From the NCBI RefSeq assembly GCF_000504285.1, contig NZ_KI632511.1:2663372-2727371 (forward strand): a stretch of DNA of 64,000 nt, read 5' to 3'. Under the pieces are notes generated by a model, which made no database searches, had not been told where the DNA came from, and saw only the letters and a list, made by a program, of their open reading frames with translations. The DNA comes from Actinospica robiniae DSM 44927 (GTDB lineage Bacteria > Actinomycetota > Actinomycetes > Streptomycetales > Catenulisporaceae). A program made the translations under genes and the position numbers. This document shows, piece after piece, positions 24,226 to 32,949 of this stretch (positions are counted from its first letter, which is position 1; every line of letters begins with the position of its first letter).

Positions 24226-25676
24226 GCCGCTACTCCCTCGCTCACGTCACTGGCCTCGCCGATCGGCGCACGATCTCCGGCGACGCGGAGGCGTGCGGCG
24301 TTGGGCACCATCATGGCAGCCAGGGCGGCCAGCACCGCCGCACCGGAGAGCATCCAGAAGACGTGGGTGTAGCCGGAGTCCGCGGGCAGCGGGTGGGCGG
24401 CGGTGACGCCGGAGGTCAGCAGGCTGGCTCCGATCCCGCTGCCGATCGCGCCGCCGATGGTGCGGATGTTGGCGTTCATGCCCGAGGCCACGCCGGTCTG
24501 GTCGGCCGAGACCGACTCGACCACCAGGGCCGACATCCCGGAGAAGGCCAGTCCGATGCCGAGGCCGATGATGCTGACGCCCACGTAGATCTGCCAGCTG
24601 CTGTCGTGCGCCAGGGCCAGCAGGACGAACGGCGGCACGCTCAGCGCGCTGCCGGCGAACAGCACGAGCTTCGAGCCGAAGCGCTCGCCGAGCCGGCCGG
24701 CCAGCACGCCGCCGACGAACACCGTGGCGGTCATCGGCAGCAGGTAGAGGCCCGACTTGGTCACGTCGGCGCTGAAGCCGTAGCCCGCCGTGGCACTCGG
24801 GGTCTGCAGCAGCTGCGGCAGGAAGGTCATGCAGGTGTACATCACCACGCCGAACAGCAGCGCGACCAGGTTCGCGGTCCACACCGCGGGGATGCGCATC
24901 ATCTTCATGTCGATCAGCGGGTGGGCCGAGTGCAGCTCGGCGTAGATCCACACCGGGATCAGCACCGCGGTGGCGGCGAACAGGCCGATGATCCCGGCCG
25001 AGCCCCAGCCCCAGGACGAGCCGTCGCTCACCCCGAGCAGCAGGGTGACCAACCAGGCCGAGAGCAGCAGGCCGCCGAGCCAGCTCAGCCCGCCCTTGCC
25101 GCGCACCGGGGACTCGGGCACGAAGACGAACGCCCCTACGGCCGCGGCGGCGGTGGCGAACATCGGGAACCAGAACAGCCAGTGGTAGTCGAGGTGGCTC
25201 ACGATCGGGCCGGCCAGCACGAGGCCGAGCCCGCCGCCCACGGCGGTCAGCGCCGCGATCACGCCCACCGCGCCGCGCACCTTGGCGGCCGGGAACTCGT
25301 CCCGGACGATGCCGAAGGCGAGCGGCAGCATCGCGCCGCCGGCGCCCTGCACGATCCGGGCCACGATCATCAGGCCGATGCTGTGCGACACGCCCGCCAG
25401 CGCGGACCCGACGGTCAGCCCGATCAGCGTGACGACCAGCATCTTCTCCTTGCCGACCAGGTCGCCGATGCGCCCGAGGATGGGCGTGGCGATGGAGGCG
25501 GAGAGCAGGTAGCCGGTCATCAGCCAGGTGGTGGCGGCCTCCGAGCTGTGCAGGTGGCCCTGGATGGTGGGCAGCACCGGCGCGATCATCGACTGCAGCA
25601 GCGAGTAGGCGGTGACCGCGACCACCAGCACGGTGAAGGTCACGGTGTAATGCGGACGTCGGTTGGCCAAGGCCAT
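24222..25676 (-). CDS. MFS drug-type exporter (DHA2, 14 TM)
   Basis: The 484-residue membrane protein has about 14 hydrophobic helices. Family motifs are visible: motif A GRIGDLVGKEKMLVVTLIG, motif C-like GGGLGLVLAGPIVSH, and a central loop VFVPESPVRGKG. It is an H+-antiporter of the EmrB/QacA type that exports drugs or natural products. ATG 25676 (MALANRRPHYTVTF) has a GAAGGA site. It is followed by an overlapping TetR gene, and the dyads 100-155 bp upstream of its start are candidate operators. Confidence 0.9.
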   Translation of the reverse strand: MALANRRPHYTVTFTVLVVAVTAYSLLQSMIAPVLPTIQGHLHSSEAATTWLMTGYLLSASIATPILGRIGDLVGKEKMLVVTLIGLTVGSALAGVSHSIGLMIVARIVQGAGGAMLPLAFGIVRDEFPAAKVRGAVGVIAALTAVGGGLGLVLAGPIVSHLDYHWLFWFPMFATAAAAVGAFVFVPESPVRGKGGLSWLGGLLLSAWLVTLLLGVSDGSSWGWGSAGIIGLFAATAVLIPVWIYAELHSAHPLIDMKMMRIPAVWTANLVALLFGVVMYTCMTFLPQLLQTPSATAGYGFSADVTKSGLYLLPMTATVFVGGVLAGRLGERFGSKLVLFAGSALSVPPFVLLALAHDSSWQIYVGVSIIGLGIGLAFSGMSALVVESVSADQTGVASGMNANIRTIGGAIGSGIGASLLTSGVTAAHPLPADSGYTHVFWMLSGAAVLAALAAMMVPNAARLRVAGDRAPIGEASDVSEGVAA

Positions 25677-25775
25677 GGCGGTTCCTTCGAAGATCACAGA
25701 GCCGAAAGCCGGCGGGGATGGCGGAGCCGGACCTGCCGGAGCCGGGCACCGATGACCGATCCGCAGGGGAAGCTA

Positions 25776-25832
25776 AGCGGAGGCGAACTCCGGATAGTCG
25801 GAGCATAACACAAGCGGAGTCGCTTCTCCGTT
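25776..25832. promoter_or_regulatory. Two CGGAG/CTCCG dyads upstream of the exporter
   Basis: AAGCGGAG occurs twice, each time followed by CTCCG: dyad 1 at 25778-25792 (5-bp spacer) and dyad 2 at 25815-25830 (6-bp spacer). They lie 102-154 bp upstream of the MFS start and bracket TATGCT on the minus strand, a possible -10 element. They are the best candidates for the TetR operator; spacer lengths differ by one base. Confidence 0.5.
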
Positions 25833-25972
25833 TACGGGATTCCACCCGCCCCGGCACACCTCCGTGCGCCCTGGCCGGAGATTTTCGGTAATCCTGGGGC
25901 GCACGCGCCGGTCTCCTGTGCACCAGCGGGGCGAGAGCCCGAAGACCGCGCCCCACGACCGGAAGAGGAACC

Positions 25973-27883
25973 ATGTCGATGTCAGTCCGGCAGGAAGACC
26001 CCGCGCCCGAACTCGTCTCGGCCGCGCGCGCCGGCGACCCGCGCGCGCTCGACGCCCTGGTCTCGGCGTCGCTTCCGCTGGTCTACAACCTGGTGGGCCG
26101 GGCGCTGCGCGGCCACGCGGACGTGGACGACGTCGTGCAGGAGACGATGCTGCGGGTGGTGCGCCGGATCGGGGACCTGGAGCGGCCGGAGTCCTACCGG
26201 TCCTGGCTGGTGGCGATCGCGTTGCGCCAGGCCCGGGACCAGGGCGCACGGCAGCGGGTGGCCACGGCGCGCACGACGCGTTCCGAGCCGGGGCGCGAGC
26301 ACGCCGACCGGGACTCGGACTTCGCCTCCGTCACGGTGCTGCGACTCGGGCTGACCGAGCAGCGGCGCGACGTGGCCGAGGCGACGCGCTGGCTGGACCC
26401 GGAGGACCGCGAGCTGCTCTCGCTGTGGTGGCTGGAGGAGAGCGGGCACCTCGCCCGGCCCGAGCTCGCCCACGCGCTGGGCCTGTCCGCGCCGCACGCG
26501 GCGGTGCGGGTGCACCGGATGAAGCAGCAGCTTGATACCGCGCGCTCGGTGGTCCGCGCGCTGCGGGACGTCGGCCGCTGCGAAGCGCTCGGCGAGCTGG
26601 CGGCTGGCTGGGACGGCACACCGAATCCCTTGTGGCGCAAGCGTTTCGCCCGGCACGTGCGCGACTGCGCGGTGTGCTCGGCACGGGACCGCGCGCTGGT
26701 GCCCGTGGCGAGCCTGCTGCGCGGGCTTCCGCTGGTGCCGCTGCCGCCGACGCTGCTGGCGGCCGCTGCTCACGGCAGTGCGAGCGGCCACGTCGCGCAG
26801 CCCGCGCGCACCGGCCACGGCGGGCGGCGGGCCAGGCCGCGGCGCTCGGGCCCGAAGTCGCTCGCGTCGAGCCATCCGGCGCTGATCACGAGCGTCGCCG
26901 TGGTCGCCGTGGCGGTGGCCGCGTACGCGGTGATCCCCAACGCCCACCCGGCGACGACGCCGACGGCGGGCACGCAGCAGGCCTCGGGGATCGGGCTCTC
27001 CTCGCCCAGCCCGTCCGCCGAGCCGACGGACACGGTGACGGCGAGCGCGAGCCCTGCTGCCTCGGCGTCGCCGTCCGCCAGTCCGAGCAAAGCGGCGCGC
27101 ACCTCCGCGGCGGCCGTGGTCGTTCCGGCGACGAGCGCGCAGACGAGTTCACGCAAGGGCGTCGGCGTCTGGACCTTCACCGGCCAGAACCAGGCCCTGG
27201 CCGAGTCCGGCGCCTCCTGGTTCTACACGTGGTCAACCAGCGCTCAGGGCATATCCGCCCCGCACGCCGGCTTCGTGCCGATGATCTGGGGCAGCAGCAG
27301 CGTCACCGCCGGCGCGCTCGCCCAGGCGAAGCAGACCACGAGTTGCGGCTGCGTCCTCGGCTTCAACGAGCCGGACAACGGCGGCCAGTCGAACATGACG
27401 CCGGCTCAGGCGCTCGCGCTCTGGCCGCAACTGCAGTCGACCGGGCTGGAACTCGGCTCCCCCGCGGTCGCGGCGGGCGGCGCCGACTCCGGCGGGTGGC
27501 TGGACCAGTTCATGTCCGGCGCCCGGCAGGACGGCTACCGTGTCGACTTCATCACGCTGCACTGGTACGGCTCCGACTTCGACCCGAGCGCCGCGACCGG
27601 ACAGCTGCAGTCGTACATCGAAGCGGTCTACGCCAAGTACCACCTGCCGATCTGGCTCACCGAGTTCGCGCTGATCAGCTTCTCCGGCGGCGAGCAGTAT
27701 CCGAGCGAGTCGGTGCAGGCGGCGTTCCTGACCCAGGCCACGGCGATGCTCGACAAGCTCTCCTACGTCAAGCGCTACGCCTGGTTCGGCCTGCCCGCGA
27801 CCAGCGCGCTGCCGAACACCGGGCTGTTCCAAGCCGGGCCGGTGATCACTCCGGTCGGCGCGGCGTTCGAGGCGGCGCAGTGA
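25973..27883 (+). CDS. ECF sigma factor fused to zinc anti-sigma motif, TM helix and GH128-type glucanase domain
   Basis: This 636-residue protein runs from cytoplasm to outside. Residues 15-90 form sigma region 2 (ADVDDVVQETMLRVVRRIGD), and residues 130-195 region 4 (LARPELAHALGLSAPHAAVR). Residues 228-235 give a ZAS-like zinc motif, H-x3-C-x2-C (RHVRDCAVC). One transmembrane helix spans about 303-322, followed by a Ser/Pro/Thr/Ala linker to 393. Residues 394-636 match the GH128/Glyco_hydro_cc barrel, with likely catalytic Glu466 in GFNEPD and Glu564 in WLTEFAL. It resembles membrane-tethered ECF53-type sigma factors, in which release by proteolysis is thought to activate the sigma. A beta-glucan signal is inferred. 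No separate anti-sigma gene is adjacent. Confidence 0.88.
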   Translation: MSMSVRQEDPAPELVSAARAGDPRALDALVSASLPLVYNLVGRALRGHADVDDVVQETMLRVVRRIGDLERPESYRSWLVAIALRQARDQGARQRVATARTTRSEPGREHADRDSDFASVTVLRLGLTEQRRDVAEATRWLDPEDRELLSLWWLEESGHLARPELAHALGLSAPHAAVRVHRMKQQLDTARSVVRALRDVGRCEALGELAAGWDGTPNPLWRKRFARHVRDCAVCSARDRALVPVASLLRGLPLVPLPPTLLAAAAHGSASGHVAQPARTGHGGRRARPRRSGPKSLASSHPALITSVAVVAVAVAAYAVIPNAHPATTPTAGTQQASGIGLSSPSPSAEPTDTVTASASPAASASPSASPSKAARTSAAAVVVPATSAQTSSRKGVGVWTFTGQNQALAESGASWFYTWSTSAQGISAPHAGFVPMIWGSSSVTAGALAQAKQTTSCGCVLGFNEPDNGGQSNMTPAQALALWPQLQSTGLELGSPAVAAGGADSGGWLDQFMSGARQDGYRVDFITLHWYGSDFDPSAATGQLQSYIEAVYAKYHLPIWLTEFALISFSGGEQYPSESVQAAFLTQATAMLDKLSYVKRYAWFGLPATSALPNTGLFQAGPVITPVGAAFEAAQ

Positions 27884-27892
27884 GCGCGGGTG

Positions 27893-28618
27893 CTAGCCGA
27901 TGCCCGGCGTGGCGGCCGAGAGGAACGCGCTGGCCGTTTCGAAGGACTCCTCGTCGGCCGTGCGGTCGTAGTCCACGCCCGGTATCTCGCCGGGCACCGC
28001 GTGCTGGTGGGTGAAGCCGTGCACCGCGGTGCCGTACATCGCCAGCCGCCAGTCCGCCTCGGCCTTGATCATCTCCTCGGAGAACGCGGCGACGTCGGCC
28101 ATCGGGACGTGCGGGTCGCGGGCGCCGTGGCAGGCCAGCACCCGGGCACGTACCGCTCCGGGCTCCGCCGGGCGGCCGGTGGCGAGCGAGCCGTGCATGC
28201 TGACCACGGCGGCGAGGTCCGCTCCGGCGCGGGCTAGGGTGAGCACGGTCATGCCGCCGAAGCAGAACCCGACCGCGGCGAAGCAGCCCGCCGACTCCGG
28301 GGCCTCGTTCAGGGCGGTGATCCCGGCGGTCGCGCGCCGGACCAGGGTGTCCGGGTCGTCGCGCAGCGCCTTGATCGCGGCCACCGTCTGCTCGCGCCCG
28401 GCGCCGGGGACGGCCGGCCCGAAGATGTCGGCGGCCAGCACGGCGTAGCCCAGGTCGGCGTAGCGCCCGGCCTGCTCGCGGGCGTGGGCGTCGAGGCCGG
28501 CGCCGCCGTGCACCAGCAGGATGCCCGGGAGCCGTCCGGCCGCCGCGTGGCACACGTGCAGATATCCGCGCAGCGGGGTGTCCCCGTCGGCGTAGGAGAG
28601 AGTGCGCTCGATGCTCAT
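27893..28618 (-). CDS. Dienelactone hydrolase family protein
   Basis: The 241-residue alpha/beta hydrolase has the DLH triad: nucleophilic Cys in GFCFGG, Asp in GARDPHVP and His in AVHGFTHQHA. The N-terminal GILLVHGGAGLDAHAREQAG forms the oxyanion region. Family enzymes open dienelactones or hydrolyse other esters. The gene stands alone, 10 bp from the end of the sigma-glucanase gene and facing it. The AT-rich stretch 28640-28690 upstream of it holds the promoter region. Confidence 0.86.
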   Translation of the reverse strand: MSIERTLSYADGDTPLRGYLHVCHAAAGRLPGILLVHGGAGLDAHAREQAGRYADLGYAVLAADIFGPAVPGAGREQTVAAIKALRDDPDTLVRRATAGITALNEAPESAGCFAAVGFCFGGMTVLTLARAGADLAAVVSMHGSLATGRPAEPGAVRARVLACHGARDPHVPMADVAAFSEEMIKAEADWRLAMYGTAVHGFTHQHAVPGEIPGVDYDRTADEESFETASAFLSAATPGIG

Positions 28619-28711
28619 GGACGCAGGCTATCCCAGATTCCTGCGATCTATTGACACCGTATCACAATAATGTAATGTATACGAGATGTGCCGGGTCACA
28701 TCCGGATCTCG

Positions 28712-29545
28712 CTACGGCTTGCGCGGCGAGAACTCCCTGAGCTCGTCGTCACCGTCGCGCACCACCGCGTAACACGACTCGGGCATCTCGACCCAGGCGC
28801 CGGGCAGGTCGCCGATCGGCTCGGAGACCACGAGGCGCGCGTCGTCGGACGCCTCCTGCAGGATCTCCCGGCCCGGAAACAGCTTCCGCAGTTCCGGCAC
28901 GGTGCGGTTGAAGAACAGCGACCGCGACTGGCCGGCGCTGGAGTAGCGGAACGCCCACAGCGTCTCGCCGTCGCTGGTCGCGATCGTGCCCTGGAACGGG
29001 TTCTCCACGCCGCGGGCCCGGCCGAGCTGCTCCACCAGTCCGATCGCGCGGGCCACCGCGCCGGGCGGGTCCTGTTCGAGCCCGAAGGTGAGCGCGGTGT
29101 AGAAGAGCAGCTCGGAGTCGGTGGTGCCGGCGATCTCGGGGAAGAGCGACTCGTCGATCGCCAGCACCAGGTCGCGCTTGACCAGGTGGAAGCCGTCGAT
29201 GAAGCCGTTGTGCATCCACAGCCGCCGGTCGTGCCGGAACGGGTGGCAGTTGGACTGCTGCACCGACGAGCCGATCGCGGCGCGCAGGTGCGCGAAGAAG
29301 AGCCGGGAGGTGACGTGGCCGCTGACCTCGCGCAGGTTCTGGTCGTTCCAGGCCGGCTCGGTGCTGCGGAAGACGCCCGGGACCGGACCGGCGTCGTCGT
29401 ACCAGCCGATGCCGAAGCCGTCGCCGTTGGTCGGCTCGGCGCCCATCTTCGCGTGCAGGCTCTGGTCGATCATCGAGTGCATCGGCGTGTACAGCACGTG
29501 CGAGAGCAGCATGGGAGAGCCCGAATACGCGAGCCAGCGACACAT
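28712..29545 (-). CDS. Class II glutamine amidotransferase (YafJ-like)
   Basis: The 277-residue N-terminal-nucleophile amidotransferase begins MCRWLAYSGSP; Cys2 becomes the catalytic N-terminus after Met removal. Conserved features include NGDGFGIGWYDD, FFAHLRAAIGSSVQQSNCHP and WMHNGFIDGF. It hydrolyses glutamine for an unknown acceptor; no synthetase partner domain is fused. The same minus-strand frame stays open far upstream through hypF, but ATG 29545 is the family start. It is divergent from hypF with 102 bp between starts. Confidence 0.88.
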   Translation of the reverse strand: MCRWLAYSGSPMLLSHVLYTPMHSMIDQSLHAKMGAEPTNGDGFGIGWYDDAGPVPGVFRSTEPAWNDQNLREVSGHVTSRLFFAHLRAAIGSSVQQSNCHPFRHDRRLWMHNGFIDGFHLVKRDLVLAIDESLFPEIAGTTDSELLFYTALTFGLEQDPPGAVARAIGLVEQLGRARGVENPFQGTIATSDGETLWAFRYSSAGQSRSLFFNRTVPELRKLFPGREILQEASDDARLVVSEPIGDLPGAWVEMPESCYAVVRDGDDELREFSPRKP

Positions 29546-29647
29546 GCCGCCACTGTGCCCAAGCCCCGGCCGCCGCGCACGCCGACACGCCGGGCCGCCG
29601 GTGCGCCGCCGCCCGGCCCGGCGGGCGCGCGCTGGCAGAATCGCGCC

Positions 29648-31981
29648 ATGACGGCGGAGCAGCGGGAACGGCGCGTGGTCAGGGTCGAGGGCGTGGTGCA
29701 GGGGGTCGGCTTCCGGCCGTTCGTCTACGCGCTCGCCGGGCGGCTGGGGCTGGACGGGCTGGTGGGCAACGACGTCGACGGGGTCTTCATCGAGGTCGAG
29801 GGGCCCGAGCCGCGGCTGGCGCAGTTCCTCAGCGGGCTGAGGCTCGAGGCCCCGGCGCTCGCCAGCGTCGAGCGCGTGCAATGGGCGCCCGCGCCGACGA
29901 CCGGCACGCCCGGCTTCAGCATCGTGGCCAGCGCCGCGCGCGGAACGCGGCCCGCGCCCATCCCGGCGGACACCGCGACCTGTGCGGACTGCCTGCGCGA
30001 GGTCGAGGACCCGGCCGATCGCCGGTTCCGGTATCCGTTCACGAACTGCACCGACTGCGGGCCGCGCTTCACCATCGTCCAAGGCGTGCCCTACGACCGG
30101 CCGCTGACGACGATGGCCGGGTTCCCGATGTGTGAAGCCTGCGCGGCCGAGTACCACGATCCTGCGGATCGGCGCTTTCACGCCCAGCCGACCTGCTGTC
30201 CCGCCTGCGGTCCACGGCTGCGCTTCGAGCGCGACGGCGCCGGGGACATGGGCGAGCCGATCGCCGCGGCCGCCCGGCTGCTGCGCGACGGCGGCGTGCT
30301 CGCGGTCAAAGGGCTCGGCGGCTACCACCTCGCTGTACTCGCCGCGGACGAGGAGGCGACTGCGCAGCTCCGACGCCGCAAGCGCCGCGAGGAGAAGCCG
30401 TTCGCGCTCATGGTCGCGGATCTCGCGCAGGCTCGGACCTTGTGCCGCGTCGATGAGGTCGGCGCGGAGTGTCTGAGCTGCCGTCAGCGTCCTGCGGTGC
30501 TGCTCGATCGCCTGCCCGAGGCGCGGGTGGCGTCGGCAGTGGCTCCGGGCAATCGGCACCTCGCGCTGATGCTGCCGTACACTGCGCTGCACCACCTGCT
30601 GCTGCGCGAAGTCGGCGAGGCGCTCGTCCTCACGAGTGGAAACGTCTCCGATGAGCCGATCGCGCACCTCGACGGGGACGCGGCCAAGCGGCTGGCCGGC
30701 ATCGCCGACGCGTTCCTTGTGCACGATCGGCCGATCCAGACCCGCACCGACGACTCCGTCGTCAGGCCCCTGTTCGGCCGCCCGATGATGGTCCGCCGGT
30801 CACGCGGCTACGTCCCGGATACGGTGACCCTGCCGGTGGCGGCCGATCGCCCGATCCTGGCGTGCGGGGGCGAGTTGAAGAACACGTTCTGCCTAGCCCG
30901 GGACCGGCGCGCCGTCGTCTCGCACCACATCGGCGATCTGGAGAACCACGAGACGCTCCGCTCCTACCACCAGGGCATCGCTCATCTGCGTCGCCTGCTC
31001 GACCTCGACCCCGCCGTGATCGCCCACGACCTGCACCCGGAGTATCTGTCCACGAAGTACGCGCTCGAACTCGCCGAGGGCGACGAGCGGCTGACCCGGG
31101 TCGAGGTGCAGCACCATCACGCGCACATCGCCTCCTGCCTCGCGGACAACGGCGAGTGCGGCCCGGTGATCGGCGTCGCCTTCGACGGGCTCGGATACGG
31201 CACCGACGGCACGCTGTGGGGCGGCGAGTTTCTGCTCGCGGACCTGCGCTCGGCGCGGCGCGCGGCCCACCTCGAGCCGGTGCCGATGCCGGGAGGCACC
31301 TCGGCGATCCGGCAGCCGTGGCGGATGGCCGCCGCGTACCTCGACGCCGCGTTCGGTGACGAGGGGGCGCCGGTCGAACTCGCGGTACTGCGCCGCAACG
31401 AGGCCCGGTGGACGCAGGTCGTCGTGTTGGCGCGGGCCGGGTTGAACGCGCCGCTGACGTCGAGTGCCGGCCGCCTGTTCGACGCGGTCGGCGCGCTCCT
31501 CGGGCTGCGCGACGAGATCAGTTTCGAAGGCCAGGCCGCGATCGCGCTCGAACAGATCGCCGACCTCGATGAGCGGGGCGCCTACCTGTTACCGGTGGCC
31601 GAGCCCGCCGGAGCGGAGGAACCGCTGAGACTGCGCGGCGCGGAACTCGTGCGCGCGGCGGCGGTGGACGTGCTGGCCGGGGTCGATCCCGGCGTCATCG
31701 CAGCCCGCTTCCACCACGGCGTCGCGGACGCGATCGCACGGGTCTGCGAGCGGCTGAGCGAGGAGAACGGCGTGCGGACCGTCGCGCTGTCGGGCGGCGT
31801 GTTCCAGAACGTGCTGCTGACCACCGGCGTCGTGCGGCGGCTCGAAGGCGCCGGCCTGCGGGTGCTGACGCACCGGCAGGTGCCCGCGAACGACGGCGGG
31901 ATCAGCCTGGGCCAGGCGGCCGTCGCGGCAGCGCAGGCCCGAGGGCTGATCCCGCGGGAGGGGCACCTCACATGCCTCTGA
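29648..31981 (+). CDS. hypF: Hydrogenase maturation carbamoyltransferase HypF
   Basis: The 777-residue protein has the full HypF order: acylphosphatase-like domain (VQGVGFRPFVYALAGRLGLD), two zinc fingers (CADC, CTDCGPRF, CEAC, CCPACGPR) at about 110-195, a YrdC-like domain (about 205-385), and a Kae1/carbamoyltransferase domain with VEVQHHHAHIASCLADNG and SGGVFQNVLL. It makes the thiocarboxamide that becomes the cyanide ligands on HypE. It is separate from the main hyp operon and converges on it, overlapping the 34-residue gene by 14 nt. Confidence 0.96.
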   Translation: MTAEQRERRVVRVEGVVQGVGFRPFVYALAGRLGLDGLVGNDVDGVFIEVEGPEPRLAQFLSGLRLEAPALASVERVQWAPAPTTGTPGFSIVASAARGTRPAPIPADTATCADCLREVEDPADRRFRYPFTNCTDCGPRFTIVQGVPYDRPLTTMAGFPMCEACAAEYHDPADRRFHAQPTCCPACGPRLRFERDGAGDMGEPIAAAARLLRDGGVLAVKGLGGYHLAVLAADEEATAQLRRRKRREEKPFALMVADLAQARTLCRVDEVGAECLSCRQRPAVLLDRLPEARVASAVAPGNRHLALMLPYTALHHLLLREVGEALVLTSGNVSDEPIAHLDGDAAKRLAGIADAFLVHDRPIQTRTDDSVVRPLFGRPMMVRRSRGYVPDTVTLPVAADRPILACGGELKNTFCLARDRRAVVSHHIGDLENHETLRSYHQGIAHLRRLLDLDPAVIAHDLHPEYLSTKYALELAEGDERLTRVEVQHHHAHIASCLADNGECGPVIGVAFDGLGYGTDGTLWGGEFLLADLRSARRAAHLEPVPMPGGTSAIRQPWRMAAAYLDAAFGDEGAPVELAVLRRNEARWTQVVVLARAGLNAPLTSSAGRLFDAVGALLGLRDEISFEGQAAIALEQIADLDERGAYLLPVAEPAGAEEPLRLRGAELVRAAAVDVLAGVDPGVIAARFHHGVADAIARVCERLSEENGVRTVALSGGVFQNVLLTTGVVRRLEGAGLRVLTHRQVPANDGGISLGQAAVAAAQARGLIPREGHLTCL

Positions 31982-32072
31982 TCCTGAGATAGCGCTGGAG
32001 GGTCGGGTACTCCCGCCACACCATCGCGGCGAGACCGCCGACGGCCATCATGGAGAACAACAGGCGCTTCAT
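31968..32072 (-). CDS. 34-residue membrane microprotein at the end of the hydrogenase operon
   Basis: A short frame from ATG 32072 to TGA 31968 encodes MKRLLFSMMAVGGLAAMVWR followed by EYPTLQRYLRIRGM. AAGGAG lies 8 bases upstream. It has one hydrophobic helix and a basic C-terminus, the layout of the actinobacterial DUF6893-type small proteins. It starts 31 bp after the 69-residue gene and overlaps the hypF 3' end by 14 nt on the opposite strand. A role as a membrane-anchored hydrogenase accessory is inferred from position only. Confidence 0.65.
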   Translation of the reverse strand: MKRLLFSMMAVGGLAAMVWREYPTLQRYLRIRGM

Positions 32073-32102
32073 GACGCTTCGCTCCTTCTCTCGCCCCGGC
32101 GC

Positions 32103-32312
32103 TCAGCCCGGGGGCAGGTTCGGCATGACCGGCAGGATGGGGTTGTGCGCCTTCGGGTTCACCCCGGTGGACCGGCGCGAGTCCGCGGTGCCGTCGTCGT
32201 TGTGACCGACCTCCTTGTCGTACGCGCCCTTGGCGTTGCCCTGGGCCACGCCCTTGATGTGGCTGGAGGCGTCCGGTTCTACGTCGGGTTCGCCGACGCG
32301 GATTTCAGCCAT
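32103..32312 (-). CDS. 69-residue hydrophilic protein in the hydrogenase operon
   Basis: I cannot assign a family. The product (MAEIRVGEPDVEPDASSHIK... ending VMPNLPPG) is hydrophilic, rich in Asp, Gly, Asn and Pro, and lacks Cys, so it is not an electron carrier. It is probably largely disordered. It overlaps the DUF5947 gene by 8 nt, so it is coupled to the operon, and a real gene is likely. A chaperone or assembly role is only a guess. Confidence 0.6.
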   Translation of the reverse strand: MAEIRVGEPDVEPDASSHIKGVAQGNAKGAYDKEVGHNDDGTADSRRSTGVNPKAHNPILPVMPNLPPG

Positions 32313-32949
32313 GGTCCTTCCTTTCTCCGAGGTCTGCGAAGAAGCCCGCGATCGCCGGCCACACCGCGGTCCCGCCGGACAGGCCGCGCCACTCCCGGCG
32401 GATCAGCGCGACCAGGCGGTAGCAGTCGTCGATCGGGACGATCCAGTGGTCGTGCCGCCCGCGCGCGGTGTTGAGCAGCAGTGCCTGCACCTCCGGCTCC
32501 AGCGCGGCGAGCGGCGGACAGCGCTCGGTGACGCGCCGCCAGTCCGCCGCGTCCAGGTCCCAGCGGGTGGCGCCGGCCGGGCTCGGGTAGTGCGCCAGCG
32601 CCGTGCCGTCCGGGTGGGCGACGATGAAGGCCAGACCCACCGGCAGGCCGAGCTCGGCGAGCTCGTCCACCGGCAGCTCGGGCAGCTGCTCGCGCCGGGT
32701 GGGCACGAGCCGGAAGCGGCCCACCGTGCCGGGCGGGCCGGCCGCCGCCGAGGCGTCCCGCTGGAAGAGCACCGTGCACGCCGGGCAGGCGCACTGCAGC
32801 TCCCCGCTCTGCCCGTCCACCAGGTGACGATGCGTCGGGGAGAGCGCGACGCCGCACACGTCGCAGCGCTCCTCCGCCTCGTCCCGGACCGGCGGCCGGC
32901 GGATCGCCCGCGCCAGCGCGGTCGTGGCCTCGGCCGCGACGGCCGTCAC
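32305..32949 (-). CDS. DUF5947 hydrogenase-associated protein with CxxC pairs
   Basis: The 214-residue protein belongs to the DUF5947 type found beside actinobacterial hydrogenases. Two Cys pairs, EERCDVCGVAL and LQCACPACTVLF, are about 25 residues apart and could bind zinc or iron in a rubredoxin-like way. The rest is alpha/beta without a catalytic motif. It is coupled to the NifU-like gene upstream by ATGA (32946-32949) and overlaps the 69-residue gene downstream. A role in electron transfer or cluster handling for HhySL is plausible but unproven. Confidence 0.75.
   Translation of the reverse strand: MTAVAAEATTALARAIRRPPVRDEAEERCDVCGVALSPTHRHLVDGQSGELQCACPACTVLFQRDASAAAGPPGTVGRFRLVPTRREQLPELPVDELAELGLPVGLAFIVAHPDGTALAHYPSPAGATRWDLDAADWRRVTERCPPLAALEPEVQALLLNTARGRHDHWIVPIDDCYRLVALIRREWRGLSGGTAVWPAIAGFFADLGERKDHG

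Noticed and set aside
12566-25972. Secondary-metabolite gene cluster around the regulators and exporter
   Set aside because: No PKS, NRPS, terpene or RiPP core gene is present; the regulators pair with local reductases, importers or exporters.
28688-29647. Long upstream extension of the hypF frame
   Set aside because: It lies opposite the class II amidotransferase and has no acylphosphatase-like sequence before ATG 29648.
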